Origin: Alkalibacillus haloalkaliphilus
GTDB lineage: Bacteria; Bacillota; Bacilli; Bacillales; Alkalibacillaceae
Assembly (NCBI RefSeq): GCF_007991275.1
Contig: NZ_BJYA01000001.1
Span: 1 to 64,000, forward strand
Direction of reading: 5' to 3'
DNA: 64,000 nucleotides
The notes under the pieces are model-generated. The model saw nothing but the letters and a program-made list of their open reading frames with translations, was not told the DNA's origin and searched no databases. How positions within the stretch are numbered: position 1 is the first letter of the stretch; the number at the start of each line of letters is the position of its first letter. Both the position numbers and the translations under genes were made by a program. This document shows positions 43,282-59,851 of this stretch, piece after piece.

Positions 43282-43316
43282 TATCTTTCCCTCCGTGTCG
43301 ATAGTCCGTATGTTAT

Positions 43317-43979
43317 TTAATATTCAATTAGGAGGATAGGTGTGCCGATTGTAATTGTATTTTTTCCATGATCCTCTTCACGAATAGCTAATTGAATATT
43401 CATTTTTTCATCTTCTAATGGGACATACTCTTCAATTTGATTTGTGTATCCACTAAAGACAGACAGTTGTTCTTCTATCATTTTATTCTTTAATTCTAGT
43501 TGAAAGTCGTCTTTAATGTCGTTTAGTAACAAATTACTATCTATAATACCACTTAAGTATGACTGAAAACATGAGTACACTTTACCATTTTCAAAGAATT
43601 GATTTAAACTGAGTTCATCAAAGCGGTCAAGTACTTCAGCGTATATGCGCTCGCTCCATTGCTCACCGCTTATTCGGTACACTAATTGCATTGTGTTATG
43701 ACTAACTTCAACTGTATATAGAGTTTCGTCATATACACCCCCTTTATGAGGGTGTTTAACCTTAATTTCATTATTTAAAACCTTTTTTAGTGACAAAATT
43801 TCACTTTTTTCACCATTTAGCTTCATTGTTACGTTAAATGAGTGAACATCCCAATCTTGTTCAATTACATAATCGGCTAAAACTTCAAAATCTGAAGTCG
43901 TTGCTGCCTGATTACTAGATTGATAGATGATCACTTGACTTAGTAAAACAACTGATAATAAAACAAATAAGAATCGCAT
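43317..43979 (-). CDS. ywmB: YwmB-like secreted protein
   Basis: 220 residues with an N-terminal signal or anchor helix ([19 protein letters not shown]). The remainder is an alpha/beta domain with a TATA-binding-protein-like fold in the YwmB family. The gene sits between ywzB and murA as in B. subtilis. Function is unknown. Confidence 0.8.
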   Translation of the reverse strand: MRFLFVLLSVVLLSQVIIYQSSNQAATTSDFEVLADYVIEQDWDVHSFNVTMKLNGEKSEILSLKKVLNNEIKVKHPHKGGVYDETLYTVEVSHNTMQLVYRISGEQWSERIYAEVLDRFDELSLNQFFENGKVYSCFQSYLSGIIDSNLLLNDIKDDFQLELKNKMIEEQLSVFSGYTNQIEEYVPLEDEKMNIQLAIREEDHGKNTITIGTPILLIEY

Positions 43980-44053
43980 GGACTCTTCCCCCTTTTATTA
44001 GAAGGATGGTCCACGCTTCGTTATTTTAAACGTTAAAAGTTTCGACAGTTTAC

Positions 44054-44290
44054 TTATAAAAAGTAAGACAGTTGTTGTGACCAGTTAATGAAGTCTAAGA
44101 AGAAATTACTTACGGTTGTACCTAATGCAACCGTTAAGAATATTAATAAGATTTTACTTTCTGTTTCTTTATTCTTTTTAAATAAAGCTTGTATATTAAT
44201 TGATTCTAACGCTTTCCACGCTAGTATGATAAATATTATATGTGATGCCATACCAATTAGAGCATCAACAGCATTATCTATAAACATCAT
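44054..44290 (-). CDS. ywzB: YwzB-like small membrane protein (DUF1146)
   Basis: 78 residues with two hydrophobic helices separated by a charged loop (FKKNKETESK), ending NFFLDFINWSQQLSYFL. The size, pattern and location between atpC and ywmB match YwzB. No function is established. Confidence 0.82.
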   Translation of the reverse strand: MMFIDNAVDALIGMASHIIFIILAWKALESINIQALFKKNKETESKILLIFLTVALGTTVSNFFLDFINWSQQLSYFL

Positions 44291-44416
44291 AACACCTCTT
44301 TGTTAAATTATGTATAGCAATTAATGACAATTATGTGCATTACCCAGGAAATATCGACACGGAAATATGAATATTGTTGTATGTATTAGAAATATAATGT
44401 TGGTTTAAGTGGAAAA

Positions 44417-44441
44417 AAGATCTGACCAAAGCGGCCAGATC

Positions 44442-44443
<2 letters not shown>
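44417..44443 (-). terminator. Terminator of the atp operon
   Basis: The stem AAGATCTG / CAGATCTT with inner CC/GG pairs overlaps the atpC stop codon and is followed by TTTTTCC on the minus strand. Confidence 0.88.
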
Positions 44444-44891
<448 letters not shown>

Positions 44892-44902
44892 TTAAAGTCC
44901 CA

Positions 44903-47203
<2,301 letters not shown>

Positions 47204-47235
47204 TCACCACCTTTTTCTAGAGACTTGTTTCTTTA

Positions 47236-49843
<2,608 letters not shown>

Positions 49844-49864
49844 CTAATCATCCCTTTAAGGCTT

Positions 49865-49914
49865 AAAAGGAAAAACGATGTTAACGCTCTTTCGCGAAAG
49901 TTACGTTTCCTTTT
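49865..49914 (-). other. RNA hairpin in atpE-atpF spacer, proximal to atpF
   Basis: AAAAGGAAA / TTTCCTTTT forms the base; the internal TTTCGCGAAA can form its own small hairpin. It lies about 30 bases before the atpF start and could influence mRNA stability or translation. Confidence 0.5.
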
Positions 49915-49942
49915 ATTCATTTTGCACAAACTAACATAAAGG

Positions 49943-49975
49943 AATGGCGAAGTTTCTCATTGTCACTTCGCCATT
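49943..49975 (-). other. RNA hairpin in atpE-atpF spacer, proximal to atpE
   Basis: A perfect 11-bp stem AATGGCGAAGT / ACTTCGCCATT with an 11-base loop lies 28 bases after the atpE stop. No U run follows, so full termination is unlikely; a 3' end stabiliser for the abundant c-subunit message is possible. Confidence 0.6.
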
Positions 49976-50003
49976 ATGTTGATGTCATGTAATAGAAAAC
50001 TAA

Positions 50004-50246
<243 letters not shown>

Positions 50247-50265
50247 TTAAATAATTTCTATAAGC

Positions 50266-51375
<1,110 letters not shown>

Positions 51376-51379
<4 letters not shown>

Positions 51380-51591
51380 GATGCGTCGTCTCCTAAAAAC
51401 TTAGTTACTAGCTTAATTGTTCCATATACACCAGCGGCTAATCCTAAAAATAACCCTACTAATAATAAAAGAGGACTTGTCTGAAAATAACTATCAAGCC
51501 ACCTGCCGAGTAAAATCCCAACAACTGTAGCGCCTGATAAATGACTAAGAATCGCGGTTGTAATCGCCATCCCTCTTAGTGGATGATTCAT
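51376..51591 (-). CDS. atpZ: AtpZ-like small membrane protein
   Basis: 71 residues with two membrane helices; the conserved GATVVGILLGRWLDSYFQTSP...GLFLGLAAGVYG segment is the AtpZ/AtpQ family signature. It is the first gene of the operon, about 130 bases after the promoter. In B. pseudofirmus the same gene precedes atpI. Confidence 0.85.
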
Positions 51592-51717
51592 ATATTTTAC
51601 CTACCTATCACAGAATTTCAGACAAAATCACTAAGATTAGAATGATTTTTCATAAACAAAAAAAGTGACTTTTTTCAACTTTTTTCGCCTTTTAACCTAA
51701 TCATTCCACACTAAAAT

Positions 51718-51746
51718 AGCATACAATAGCACCCTATATAAGTCAA
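51718..51746 (-). promoter_or_regulatory. SigA-type promoter of the atp operon
   Basis: TTGACT and TATGCT on the minus strand are 17 bases apart. A leader of roughly 120 bases precedes atpZ. Confidence 0.7.
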
Positions 51747-51793
51747 TTGGTTTTGTGATGATTTTAAGGCAACTTTTTGACAAAATTATAGAC

Positions 51794-53914
51794 TTATGGA
51801 ATCATTATTTGTTTTGACTCATATAACGTGTTATTTTGATCGTCGACAACCTCAATCACTGCCTCGTAAATACCACTCTCTAAGGCTTTCTTGTTAAGTG
51901 ACTTTTCAAACGTTCCTTGCGAAATACTTTCACTTTCTAAGACGATACCTTGACTGATTAAGTCTTGGTCAAAGAGCTCAATTGTAAGCGCTTTTAAATC
52001 TTCAGCTACGTATAGTTTCATTTGCAGCTCTTCTTCGTCGAAAGGCGGTGCTTCGACTTCTAGTCCAGTAATTTTTGGGTAGTCGGCTGTATCATGAATA
52101 AACAAGTAAGGAAGTTGTTTATCCTCACCATTCAATTTTAATGAAATATACCCTTCATGAACACCCTTTTTTAATATTTTTTGTTGAAAATTGATAGCGA
52201 TTTCAAAATCCTCTTTTGAGAAGCCTTCTACTGTCGTTGTTAGCGGTATATTCCAATTTAAGCCACTTTGTCTTCTTGGAATGTTCCAAGTGACGTTTAA
52301 TGGTGCTTCATCTTCGTTATGAATCGTTATTGTATGTTTATGGTTTTCGGTTGAATCAGTGACTTTACCTAAATTAATTGCTTCATTTTCTATGCGGTAG
52401 TTTTGATCAGGAAGGTTGTCCATTTGTATGAAACCACTTCCTTGACTGCTTGGGTCTTGTTCAAATGGTGCTGTTGCTGTAAGTAATTTTTCTTTTAATG
52501 TTTGTGGGCTAGCGTCCGGTTCTTGTTCTTTTAGTAAAGCTAAAACACCAGCTACATAAGGTGCGGCCATACTCGTTCCTTGAAACGCAGCATACCCATC
52601 TGGCACTGTACTAACAATATCGACACCCGGTGCTACAAGATCAGGCTTAATCGTCCAATCCGCTGTTACTGGGCCTCGCGCGCTAAACGAGGCGATATTG
52701 TTTTCATCTTTTAAATAGATTGTCTCTAACCATGTTTCGTTAGTTGTGAGGGTTTCTGCTTCTTCTGTTGTTATATAGGCAACAGGTAATGGCGAGAGGA
52801 TCCAGTCCCACGTGTTAGGATCATCTTCTTCATCACTATATATGATGATTCCTGATGCACCTTTTTGCGACACTTCACTTACTATTTCACCATATTTGTA
52901 ATGCTTCTTCTCGATGATGATGATTCGGTCATGAATCGATGATGGTAGTTGTTCTAACGTTGCAATGTGTTCAATTGGATGAGGTTGGGTGAAATCCCAT
53001 GGTTCACTGTACGGGATTGACCTGATTGGGATTGGCTCTTCATCGAAAACTTCTATAAAGGGTAGCTCGATTTCTGTGTAAGCAGCACCTACGGAAATAG
53101 CGTTTTTAGCCGTTGCAGGGGATGCTACTGTCCAATCTTCTGGCCCGCTATTGCCATTAGCGGCGACAATGACTGCACCTAATTCGAATGCTTTATTAAC
53201 AGCTTGAGCCATCGGGTAATCGGGGCTGTTCACGTCTGTGCCTAATGATAAGTTTATAATGTCCATGCCGTCTTTCACCGCTTGTTCTAATGCCGCTAAC
53301 ACTTGTGCCGACGTACCTGAACCTCCTGGGCCAAGCGCTCTGTATGCATAAATCTCAGCGTCTGGCGCCACACCACGCAAACTTCCATTAGCCGCGATAA
53401 TGCCTGCTACATGAGTCCCGTGATTCGTCGGCATCCCTTCATCTGCCGTTGTCTCCATCGGGTCGCCGTCAAAATCGACTGCGTCAAACCCACCTTTGTA
53501 ATTTTCGGTGAGGTCTGGGTGGTTGTAGTCAATCCCCGTGTCGATTACGCCAATTTTGACTCCTTTTCCTGTGTACGGATGCTGGTGATCGTGGTAGTCA
53601 GGCATTTGTGTTGGACTTGTCGTGTTTTGAATTTGCGGTGCGGTGTATGTGCTTGCTTTTGAGTAAGTTTGTACCCATTCTTCTTGGTGTAAGTCTTCCA
53701 TATGGCGCTCAGCACCTTTTACAGCAACTGCTTGAAGCAATGTGTCATATGTATATAAAATCTCAACAAAAGGATAGTCACGCTCAATATTTTCGACAAC
53801 GACTTCTAGCTTCTCATCAAGTTCGACGATCCAAACGTCTGAGTCGGCGTGGGTTTGGTAAGTGATTTGAGTGAGGAGCAATATGAAAAACGTGAGTGAA
53901 ATGATTAGACGCAT
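51794..53914 (-). CDS. Secreted subtilisin-like serine protease (S8, Vpr-type with PA domain)
   Basis: 706 residues from ATG 53914, with CGGAGGG six bases upstream; an ATG eleven codons earlier lacks a ribosome site. A signal peptide (LIISLTFFILLLTQITYQTHA) and inhibitor-type propeptide precede the catalytic domain. The triad is Asp125 (VIDTGIDYNHPDL), His165 (MPTNHGTHVAG) and Ser in QGTSMAAPYVAGV; the oxyanion Asn is in VAANGNSG. A protease-associated domain is inserted before the Ser motif, and a beta-rich tail follows. The protein is acidic, as expected for a secreted enzyme of a halophile. It lies between upp and atpZ, which are adjacent or nearly so in B. subtilis. Confidence 0.92.
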   Translation of the reverse strand: MRLIISLTFFILLLTQITYQTHADSDVWIVELDEKLEVVVENIERDYPFVEILYTYDTLLQAVAVKGAERHMEDLHQEEWVQTYSKASTYTAPQIQNTTSPTQMPDYHDHQHPYTGKGVKIGVIDTGIDYNHPDLTENYKGGFDAVDFDGDPMETTADEGMPTNHGTHVAGIIAANGSLRGVAPDAEIYAYRALGPGGSGTSAQVLAALEQAVKDGMDIINLSLGTDVNSPDYPMAQAVNKAFELGAVIVAANGNSGPEDWTVASPATAKNAISVGAAYTEIELPFIEVFDEEPIPIRSIPYSEPWDFTQPHPIEHIATLEQLPSSIHDRIIIIEKKHYKYGEIVSEVSQKGASGIIIYSDEEDDPNTWDWILSPLPVAYITTEEAETLTTNETWLETIYLKDENNIASFSARGPVTADWTIKPDLVAPGVDIVSTVPDGYAAFQGTSMAAPYVAGVLALLKEQEPDASPQTLKEKLLTATAPFEQDPSSQGSGFIQMDNLPDQNYRIENEAINLGKVTDSTENHKHTITIHNEDEAPLNVTWNIPRRQSGLNWNIPLTTTVEGFSKEDFEIAINFQQKILKKGVHEGYISLKLNGEDKQLPYLFIHDTADYPKITGLEVEAPPFDEEELQMKLYVAEDLKALTIELFDQDLISQGIVLESESISQGTFEKSLNKKALESGIYEAVIEVVDDQNNTLYESKQIMIP

Positions 53915-53991
53915 GTGAATCCCTCCGATTTTCGTTAGTTTATACATAAAAAGGAAAATAATGCGTGCGGGTGGGAGAGAAGTTGGGGGTG

Positions 53992-54193
53992 TTCGGTATT
54001 AAGTGGAGTTTGTCCGACAATTATACGGCTTTGTCCGACATTAAGTGGTGGTCGTCCAACAATTATGACGCTTTGTCCGACATTAAGTGGGGTGCGTCCG
54101 ACAATTATGACGCTTCGTCCGACATTAAGTGGAGCTCGTTCGACAATTATGACGCTTCGTCCGACATTAAGTGGGACTCGTCCGACAATTACC
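53992..54193. repeat. Tandem array, core GTCCGACA, exact 21-bp spacing
   Basis: GT(C/T)C(G/A)ACA begins at 54012, 54033, 54054, 54075, 54096, 54117, 54138, 54159 and 54180: every spacing is 21. Two unit types alternate, one continuing ATTATGACGCTT and one TTAAGTGG. It lies between the protease gene and the upp terminator. Confidence 0.93.
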
Positions 54194-54204
54194 CTCCCAA
54201 ACAG

Positions 54205-54236
54205 AAAAGCAGCAGCTCATGGCTACTGCTTTTTTT
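54205..54236 (-). terminator. Terminator of upp (bidirectional form)
   Basis: AAAAGCAGCAGC / GCTACTGCTTTT (one mismatch) with T runs on both strands, just after the upp stop. Confidence 0.82.
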
Positions 54237-54243
54237 AAAAAAA

Positions 54244-54873
54244 TTACTTCGTTCCAAATAGGCGGTCTCCTGCGTCGCCTAGGCCTGGGATGATGTAACC
54301 TTTTTCGTTTAGTTTTTCATCTAAGCCTGCTACGTAAATGTCGATGTCAGGGTGTGCTTCTTGTACGGCTTCAACGCCTTCTGGTGCTGCGATTAAGCAC
54401 ATGAGGCTAATTTGTGTTGCGCCGCGTTTTTTCAATGAGTGGATCGCTTCGATTGCTGAACCACCTGTTGCTAGCATTGGGTCTGTCACGATTAATTCAC
54501 GTTCATGAATGTCAGAAGGTAACTTGATGTAGTATTCAACTGGCATTAGCGTTTCTGGGTCGCGGTAAAGTCCAACGTGGCCAATTTTTGCTGCTGGGAC
54601 TAAATCAACGATGCCGTCAACCATACCTAATCCGGCGCGTAGGATTGGGATGATTCCTAGCTTTTTACCTGCTAGAACTTTTGATTTTGCTGTAGCGACT
54701 GGTGTCTCTACTTCAACTTCTTCTAGTGGTAGCTCGCGTGTAATTTCAAACATCATTAATGCTGATACTTCATCGACGAGCTCGCGGAATGCTTTTGTAC
54801 CAGTATTTTTGTCACGAATGTATGTGATTTTGTGTTGAATTAAAGGATGATCAAATACGTAAACTTTACCCAA
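54244..54873 (-). CDS. upp: Uracil phosphoribosyltransferase
   Basis: 209 residues from a TTG start with AAAGGAGC upstream. It converts uracil and PRPP to UMP. The PRPP site is [14 protein letters not shown]; the uracil site near the end is [19 protein letters not shown] strong promoter with a hairpin-prone spacer lies at 54906-54934. Confidence 0.97.
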   Translation of the reverse strand: MGKVYVFDHPLIQHKITYIRDKNTGTKAFRELVDEVSALMMFEITRELPLEEVEVETPVATAKSKVLAGKKLGIIPILRAGLGMVDGIVDLVPAAKIGHVGLYRDPETLMPVEYYIKLPSDIHERELIVTDPMLATGGSAIEAIHSLKKRGATQISLMCLIAAPEGVEAVQEAHPDIDIYVAGLDEKLNEKGYIIPGLGDAGDRLFGTK

Positions 54874-54905
54874 AACGAACAGCTCCTTTTTAAAATATCT
54901 CTTGA

Positions 54906-54934
54906 ATTGTAGCGAAAACTGTCGCTATATGCAA
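54906..54934 (-). promoter_or_regulatory. SigA-type promoter of upp
   Basis: TTGCAT and TACAAT on the minus strand are 17 bases apart; the spacer contains the inverted pair AGCGA / TCGCT. Confidence 0.7.
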
Positions 54935-54978
54935 CTTATATTTTTAATATAAGCTAAATTATTTAAATGTAAGCACAC

Positions 54979-55008
54979 AAAAAGTGGTGATTTGACTCAC
55001 CACTTTTT
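54979..55008 (-). terminator. Terminator of glyA
   Basis: A perfect 12-bp stem AAAAAGTGGTGA / TCACCACTTTTT lies three bases after the glyA stop. Confidence 0.9.
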
Positions 55009-55011
55009 ATG

Positions 55012-56259
55012 TTACTTATACATTGGGAACTTGTCAGCTAGCGCTTGAACGCGTGCTTTAGCTTCTTCTAATTTAGCTTCGTCTTCATGATTGTTTAATG
55101 TAAAGGCAATGATTGATGCAATTTCATCCATTTCTGCGTCGCCAAAACCACGTGATGTAACAGCTGCTGTACCGATACGAACACCACTTGTGACAAACGG
55201 GCTTTCAGGATCAAATGGGATTGTGTTTTTATTCGTTGTGACACCGACTTCATCAAGTGCCGCTTCTGCTACTTTTCCTGTTAAATTTAATGGACGAACG
55301 TCTAGTAATAATAGATGGTTGTCTGTGCCATCAGATACTAAACGAATGCCTTCTTTTTTCAGTGATTCGCCAAGACGTTTAGCGTTGTCGATCACTTTTT
55401 GTGAGTAGTCTTTAAATGACGAGTCTAACGCTTCTTTAAACGCTACACCTTTTGCTGCGATGACATGCATTAGTGGACCACCTTGCATGCCTGGGAATAC
55501 GTTACTGTCGATCTTTTTCTTGAATTCTTCTTGGCATAAAATTAAGCCACCGCGTGGGCCGCGTAATGTTTTGTGTGTTGTCGTCGTTACAAAATGTGCG
55601 TGTGGTACTGGGCTTTGATGTAAGCCAGCAGCAACTAAACCTGCAATGTGTGCCATATCAACTAAAAGGTACGCGCCTACTTCATCAGCAATTTCGCGGA
55701 ACTTTTTAAAATCAATTTCGCGAGGGTATGCTGATGCACCAGCGACGATCATTTTCGGTTCAACTTCTTTAGCTTTTGCTAAAACAGCATCGTAGTCGAT
55801 CGTTTCAGTGCTTTCCTCAACACCGTAATCGACAACGTTGTATAGCTTACCACTGAAGTTCACTGGGCTACCGTGTGTTAAGTGGCCACCGTGGTTTAAG
55901 TTCATGCCTAAAATAGTGTCGCCTGGCTTAAGGGCAGCGAAGTATACAGCCATATTCGCTTGCGCACCAGAGTGAGGCTGTACGTTTGCATGATCTGCTC
56001 CAAATAATTCTTTGGCACGGTCACGCGCTAAGTCTTCAGCAATGTCGACATACTCACAACCGCCGTAATAACGACGAGAAGGATAACCTTCAGCGTACTT
56101 ATTCGTTAAAACAGAGCCTGCTGCTTCCATAACCGCTTCAGATACAAAGTTCTCAGAAGCAATGAGTTCAATTTTGTCGTTTTGACGATTTTTCTCTTTA
56201 TTAATCGCTTCTAGCATTTCTGGGTCTACTTCGTTTAATTGGTTGTGCAAATGTGTCAT
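55012..56259 (-). CDS. glyA: Serine hydroxymethyltransferase
   Basis: 415 residues, PLP enzyme that interconverts serine and glycine with tetrahydrofolate. The PLP lysine is in [14 protein letters not shown]; other motifs are [28 protein letters not shown] and [13 protein letters not shown]. Length and position before upp are as in B. subtilis. Confidence 0.97.
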   Translation of the reverse strand: MTHLHNQLNEVDPEMLEAINKEKNRQNDKIELIASENFVSEAVMEAAGSVLTNKYAEGYPSRRYYGGCEYVDIAEDLARDRAKELFGADHANVQPHSGAQANMAVYFAALKPGDTILGMNLNHGGHLTHGSPVNFSGKLYNVVDYGVEESTETIDYDAVLAKAKEVEPKMIVAGASAYPREIDFKKFREIADEVGAYLLVDMAHIAGLVAAGLHQSPVPHAHFVTTTTHKTLRGPRGGLILCQEEFKKKIDSNVFPGMQGGPLMHVIAAKGVAFKEALDSSFKDYSQKVIDNAKRLGESLKKEGIRLVSDGTDNHLLLLDVRPLNLTGKVAEAALDEVGVTTNKNTIPFDPESPFVTSGVRIGTAAVTSRGFGDAEMDEIASIIAFTLNNHEDEAKLEEAKARVQALADKFPMYK

Positions 56260-56319
56260 ATGTAAAGCCTCCCTATGTATTTATATTGAGCCAAATGGCA
56301 CGTTTACTAGGTTATTAGT

Positions 56320-56862
56320 TTATTGGTAGATCGCGCGGTTTCCACCGATTAATTTCGGGCGCGTGTAAGCAAATGTTACGTGTGCATCACCGAGTGATTT
56401 TTTAGAAAAACGCAATGGGACTGCGACGTGTTTTAAATGCATGCCAATTAACGTGTCGCCAATATCCATGCCTAAGTCTGCTTTTATGTGTTCCACTAAG
56501 ACAGTGTCGTCCATTTTTTTATAAGCATAGGCTGCCATAGACCCTCCTGCAGCTGGGTGTGGCACGGCACTTACTTCATCTATGCCTAACTTTTGTTGTA
56601 ACGCTGGCTCCATAACAATAGCGCGATTTAAATGTTCACAACATTGATAGACAACATGTACGCCCGTTTCTTGTTGAAACGCTTTCAACTGTGTGTGCAA
56701 CACTTCGGCAATTTCTGTACTTCCCGCTGAGCCAATTGTTTCACCTGCAATCTCACTCGTTGAACAGCCGACGACCATTACTTGTCCGCTTTTAACGACA
56801 TTAGATTGCTTCCAATCGGTCATGATCGTTTGGAAGTCTTGTTGTAGCTTTTGTAATGTCAT
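56320..56862 (-). CDS. ywlG: YwlG family protein (DUF436)
   Basis: 180 residues from ATG 56862, which has GGAGGGGTG directly upstream; this gives exactly the B. subtilis length. Conserved segments are VVGCSTSEIAGETIGSAGS, EHLNRAIVMEP, VPHPAAGGSMAAYAYK and IGMHLKHVAVPLR. The family function is not known. It lies between rpiB and glyA in the usual order. Confidence 0.9.
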   Translation of the reverse strand: MTLQKLQQDFQTIMTDWKQSNVVKSGQVMVVGCSTSEIAGETIGSAGSTEIAEVLHTQLKAFQQETGVHVVYQCCEHLNRAIVMEPALQQKLGIDEVSAVPHPAAGGSMAAYAYKKMDDTVLVEHIKADLGMDIGDTLIGMHLKHVAVPLRFSKKSLGDAHVTFAYTRPKLIGGNRAIYQ

Positions 56863-56993
56863 GATCACCCCTCCAATTTGCGAGGAAAACATCTATTTAA
56901 AGTATAACAAAAAGACGCATATAGGTATATGCTTTCTGCTTGGACTGTTGAAAAAATTATCCAGAGTTGGTCTGTGCGTTGGGTTTTCCGGCG

Positions 56994-57110
56994 TTCGCCG
57001 GATTATGAGGTGAGTTCGCCGGATTATTTTGATTTTCGCCGGAATAATGAATTTTTCGCCGGATTATCGAGAAAATCGCCGGAATAACAAACTTTTCGCT
57101 GATAAACCAG
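56994..57110. repeat. Tandem array, core TTCGCCGGAWTA, 20/21-bp spacing
   Basis: Units begin at 56994, 57015, 57035, 57055, about 57075 and 57095 (the last as TTCGCTGATAA): spacings 21, 20, 20, 20, 20. The core and the first unit (GATTATGAGGTGAG) parallel the array at 30301. It lies between ywlG and the rpiB terminator. Confidence 0.9.
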
Positions 57111-57137
57111 TATCTTCCAATAGCGCACTATAAAAAA

Positions 57138-57160
57138 TCGCCGGACTTTTCATCCGACGA
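57138..57160 (-). terminator. Terminator of rpiB
   Basis: TCGCCGGA / TCCGACGA (one mismatch) followed by a U6 run on the minus strand. Notably its stem contains the TCGCCGGA core of the neighbouring array. Confidence 0.82.
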
Positions 57161-57171
57161 TTCGATCATCA

Positions 57172-57612
57172 TTATTGTTCTTCGTATGCTTTAATTTTGG
57201 CAACACGATTAGCGTGACGTCCACCTTCATACTCTTCATTTAAGAAAGTTGAAATGATTTCGCGCGCTAAGCCTGGTCCAATAACGCGTTCGCCTAGAGC
57301 GATCACGTTGGCATCATTGTGTTGACGTGTAGCTTTTGCGCTGAAGACATCATGTACTAAAGCGCAGCGGACACCTTTTACTTTATTAGCTGAGATCGTC
57401 ATGCCGATCCCTGTTCCGCAAACTAAAATACCGTAGTCAAATTCACCGTCTGCTACGCGTTCAGCTGCTGGAATACCGTAATCTGGGTAATCGACCGATC
57501 CTTCACAACTACAACCGATATCTTCATAGTTAATGTTCATCTCTTCTAATAGTGATGTGATTTCGTTACGTAAATTAATGCCACCGTGGTCTGATGCGAT
57601 AATTACTCTCAT
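57172..57612 (-). CDS. rpiB: Ribose-5-phosphate isomerase B
   Basis: 146 residues (YwlF). It interconverts ribose-5-phosphate and ribulose-5-phosphate. Motifs are MRVIIASDHGGINLRNEI, VDYPDYGIPAAE, and the active-site loop LVCGTGIGMTISANKVKGVR with catalytic Cys. The start overlaps ywlE by 4 bases. Confidence 0.95.
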   Translation of the reverse strand: MRVIIASDHGGINLRNEITSLLEEMNINYEDIGCSCEGSVDYPDYGIPAAERVADGEFDYGILVCGTGIGMTISANKVKGVRCALVHDVFSAKATRQHNDANVIALGERVIGPGLAREIISTFLNEEYEGGRHANRVAKIKAYEEQ

Positions 57613-58052
57613 GAATTTCCCTCCTGCTTTGCAACCATTTGGTCTATATAGTTCTCTATTTCTTGCAATGTATGCTCATATGTCTCAACGCTTAACCCGA
57701 TTGGATCAACAATATCTAAGTCGCCTTCATCATCAACGAATTCTTTTAACGTGAACAGCTTATCATCAAAGCTTGTATACTCTTGCTTGATCGTTTGTTT
57801 ATGGCCATCTGTCATCGTTAAAATTAAATCCGCCCAATTAAGTAACTCGCGAGTAACTGGTTGAGATGTGTGATTACATGTAATGCCTTTATTTTCAAGC
57901 GCTTGTCTCGCATTATCATTCACTCTTTGACCGTAACCTGCAAACATTCCAGCAGATTGTACATCAAAATGTGGATATTTATGCTTTAACACCGCTTCTG
58001 CCATTGGGCTGCGGCACGTATTTCCTGTACAGACAAATAACACTCGCTGCAA
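57609..58052 (-). CDS. ywlE: Protein-arginine phosphatase YwlE
   Basis: 147 residues from a TTG start with AGGAGGG upstream. The low-molecular-weight phosphatase loop reads CTGNTCRSPMAEA; the Thr after Asn is the residue that gives arginine rather than tyrosine specificity in Bacillus YwlE. The general acid Asp is in DIVDPIG. It reverses McsB arginine phosphorylation that marks proteins for ClpCP. Confidence 0.94.
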   Translation of the reverse strand: MQRVLFVCTGNTCRSPMAEAVLKHKYPHFDVQSAGMFAGYGQRVNDNARQALENKGITCNHTSQPVTRELLNWADLILTMTDGHKQTIKQEYTSFDDKLFTLKEFVDDEGDLDIVDPIGLSVETYEHTLQEIENYIDQMVAKQEGNS

Positions 58053-58126
58053 CTAGATTCCCTCCTGCAACTTTGGCTTCGACTCTAGTTCCATTTTACT
58101 CGATTTTTGTCATCTTGTCATTTGTT

Positions 58127-58672
58127 TTACCAAACCATTTGAATTCCAATCCCTATTAAGACTACGCCTCCGAGCGCTTCTGAATAACGACCTAAAAAGC
58201 GCTCTCCTTGTTGCGCTAACATAATACCCGCCCAGCAACAAAGCATGCTAATGATACCAAACAAAATGACGACAACGAATAAATTGATCCCTAACATTCC
58301 GATCGTAATTCCGACAGAAAAGCTGTCCAAACTGACGGTAAAAGCAAGAATAAATAAACTCGTGTAACCGACATACCTTTGCATATCTTTTTCAAAAAAT
58401 GTCGCGATTGCCATTTGGATACCGATCATAATTAACATCCAGCCACCGATAATTTGTGCGATAGCACCGAGTTGATGTGATAAAAAGTGACCAAGTCCCA
58501 TACCGAATAGTGGCATAACAATGTGGAATAAACCTACTAGTCCAATAAAAAAAGCTAACATACGTAAACGTTGTCGCATTAAACCTACAGACATGCTGAC
58601 GGAAAATGCGTCCATACCAATCGCAAAAGCGATCAATAAAAAAGGGGTTAAGCTTTCGTAAAAAGAAATCAC
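58127..58672 (-). CDS. mntP: Manganese efflux pump MntP
   Basis: 181 residues, six membrane helices. Paired motifs AIGMDAFSVSMSVGL and AFTVSLDSFSVGITIG contain the acidic residues of the two internal repeats. It exports Mn2+. It matches ywlD position. I see no yybP-ykoY-type riboswitch in the 80 bases upstream. Confidence 0.92.
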   Translation of the reverse strand: MISFYESLTPFLLIAFAIGMDAFSVSMSVGLMRQRLRMLAFFIGLVGLFHIVMPLFGMGLGHFLSHQLGAIAQIIGGWMLIMIGIQMAIATFFEKDMQRYVGYTSLFILAFTVSLDSFSVGITIGMLGINLFVVVILFGIISMLCCWAGIMLAQQGERFLGRYSEALGGVVLIGIGIQMVW

Positions 58673-58752
58673 GCTCGTTCCTCCTATGCTCGGACATACT
58701 ATTTCAATGTATGCATGTCCCAGTCATTTTAGAAGATGAGCGTGACTGTCTG

Positions 58753-59781
58753 TTATATAATTTTGGTTGCTGCTTTTTCAAGACGATTCATCAACGCTTC
58801 GCCGATCTCTGCTTTTGAAAAGGACTCGGCTAAAACAACGTCGTATTGTAATGTATCGACTTTACGTAAAGTATGATATAAACGTCTTGTTACTTCGGTT
58901 AAATTGTCGCGACTTCCAAGACTTAAGTCAGTTGCTAGATCTAATTCTTCAGCTCTTTCGTCACTGACCATTAAGCCGACGCGCATGCCTTCAGACTGTT
59001 GCTGTTCAATTATTTCACGCATATGGTGGCTCCCCCCTGAAACGACCCATATTGGGCAGTCAGGAGCGTAATGTTTATATTTCATACCAGGTGAACGAGG
59101 GGCATCGTCACCTTTAACTAATGATGGCGCAAGGTTGACTGCACCGATTACCGCTTCGATTTGCGTTTGCGTGACACCACCAGGACGTAAAATCATCGGC
59201 ACGTCTAACGTACAATCAATAACGGTCGATTCAACACCGACCCCCGTTTGTCCACCGTCGACAACACCGTTTATTTTACTGTTTAAGTCTTGTAAAACGT
59301 GCTCATGTGAGGTCGGGCTTGGCTTACCTGAACTGTTGGCACTTGGTGCAGCAACTGGAATTGCCGCTTCTTGCAACAACGCTAAAGCAACCGGATGATC
59401 TGGCATTCTAACACCAACTGTCGTAAGACCTGCTGTGACATTACTTGCCAAGCCACCTTTTGACGGTAAAATAATCGTTAAAGCCCCTGGCCAAAAAGCT
59501 TCAATTAATTGCTGTGCTTTTGCCGAAATATGTGTCACATATTGCTCTACGACATCTCGACTTCCAACATGAACGATTAACGGATTATCAGCGGGTCTAC
59601 CTTTTGCGTCAAAAATAGCTTGTACAGCTTGTTCATCTGTAGCATCAGCACCTAAACCGTATACTGTTTCAGTCGGAAAAGCGACTGTCTTCCCATGACT
59701 CAAATATTTCGCCGCTTTTATTATATATGGATGATTTTGAAGTTGTTCATCTTCGTCTACTTTCCAACAAATCGTCTCCAT
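58753..59781 (-). CDS. ywlC: Threonylcarbamoyl-AMP synthase (Sua5/YwlC)
   Basis: 342 residues: YrdC domain (TVAFPTETVYGLGADATDE, KGRPADNPLIVHV, SANSSGKPSPTS) and a C-terminal Sua5 domain joined by SPGMKYKHYAPDCP. It makes the threonylcarbamoyl-AMP used for t6A in ANN-decoding tRNAs. Long Sua5 type rather than short TsaC. Confidence 0.94.
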   Translation of the reverse strand: METICWKVDEDEQLQNHPYIIKAAKYLSHGKTVAFPTETVYGLGADATDEQAVQAIFDAKGRPADNPLIVHVGSRDVVEQYVTHISAKAQQLIEAFWPGALTIILPSKGGLASNVTAGLTTVGVRMPDHPVALALLQEAAIPVAAPSANSSGKPSPTSHEHVLQDLNSKINGVVDGGQTGVGVESTVIDCTLDVPMILRPGGVTQTQIEAVIGAVNLAPSLVKGDDAPRSPGMKYKHYAPDCPIWVVSGGSHHMREIIEQQQSEGMRVGLMVSDERAEELDLATDLSLGSRDNLTEVTRRLYHTLRKVDTLQYDVVLAESFSKAEIGEALMNRLEKAATKII

Positions 59782-59851
59782 CGCCGTTCTCCTTCTACTC
59801 TTAAATTAACTTCTATTATTATGGAAGGAAAACAGCAAAAGTGCAAACAAC

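Noticed and set aside
53965-54261. 98-codon plus-strand frame with a repeating SDNYDA-SSDIKW peptide
   Set aside because: The 21-bp units are in frame by arithmetic only, and the frame crosses the upp terminator and the upp 3' end. A weak AAGGA before the ATG is the only support.
58392-58697. 101-codon minus-strand frame inside mntP
   Set aside because: Out-of-frame shadow of a well-supported membrane protein gene.
58673-58752. Mn2+ riboswitch before mntP
   Set aside because: The spacer is too short and lacks the conserved loops of the yybP-ykoY class.
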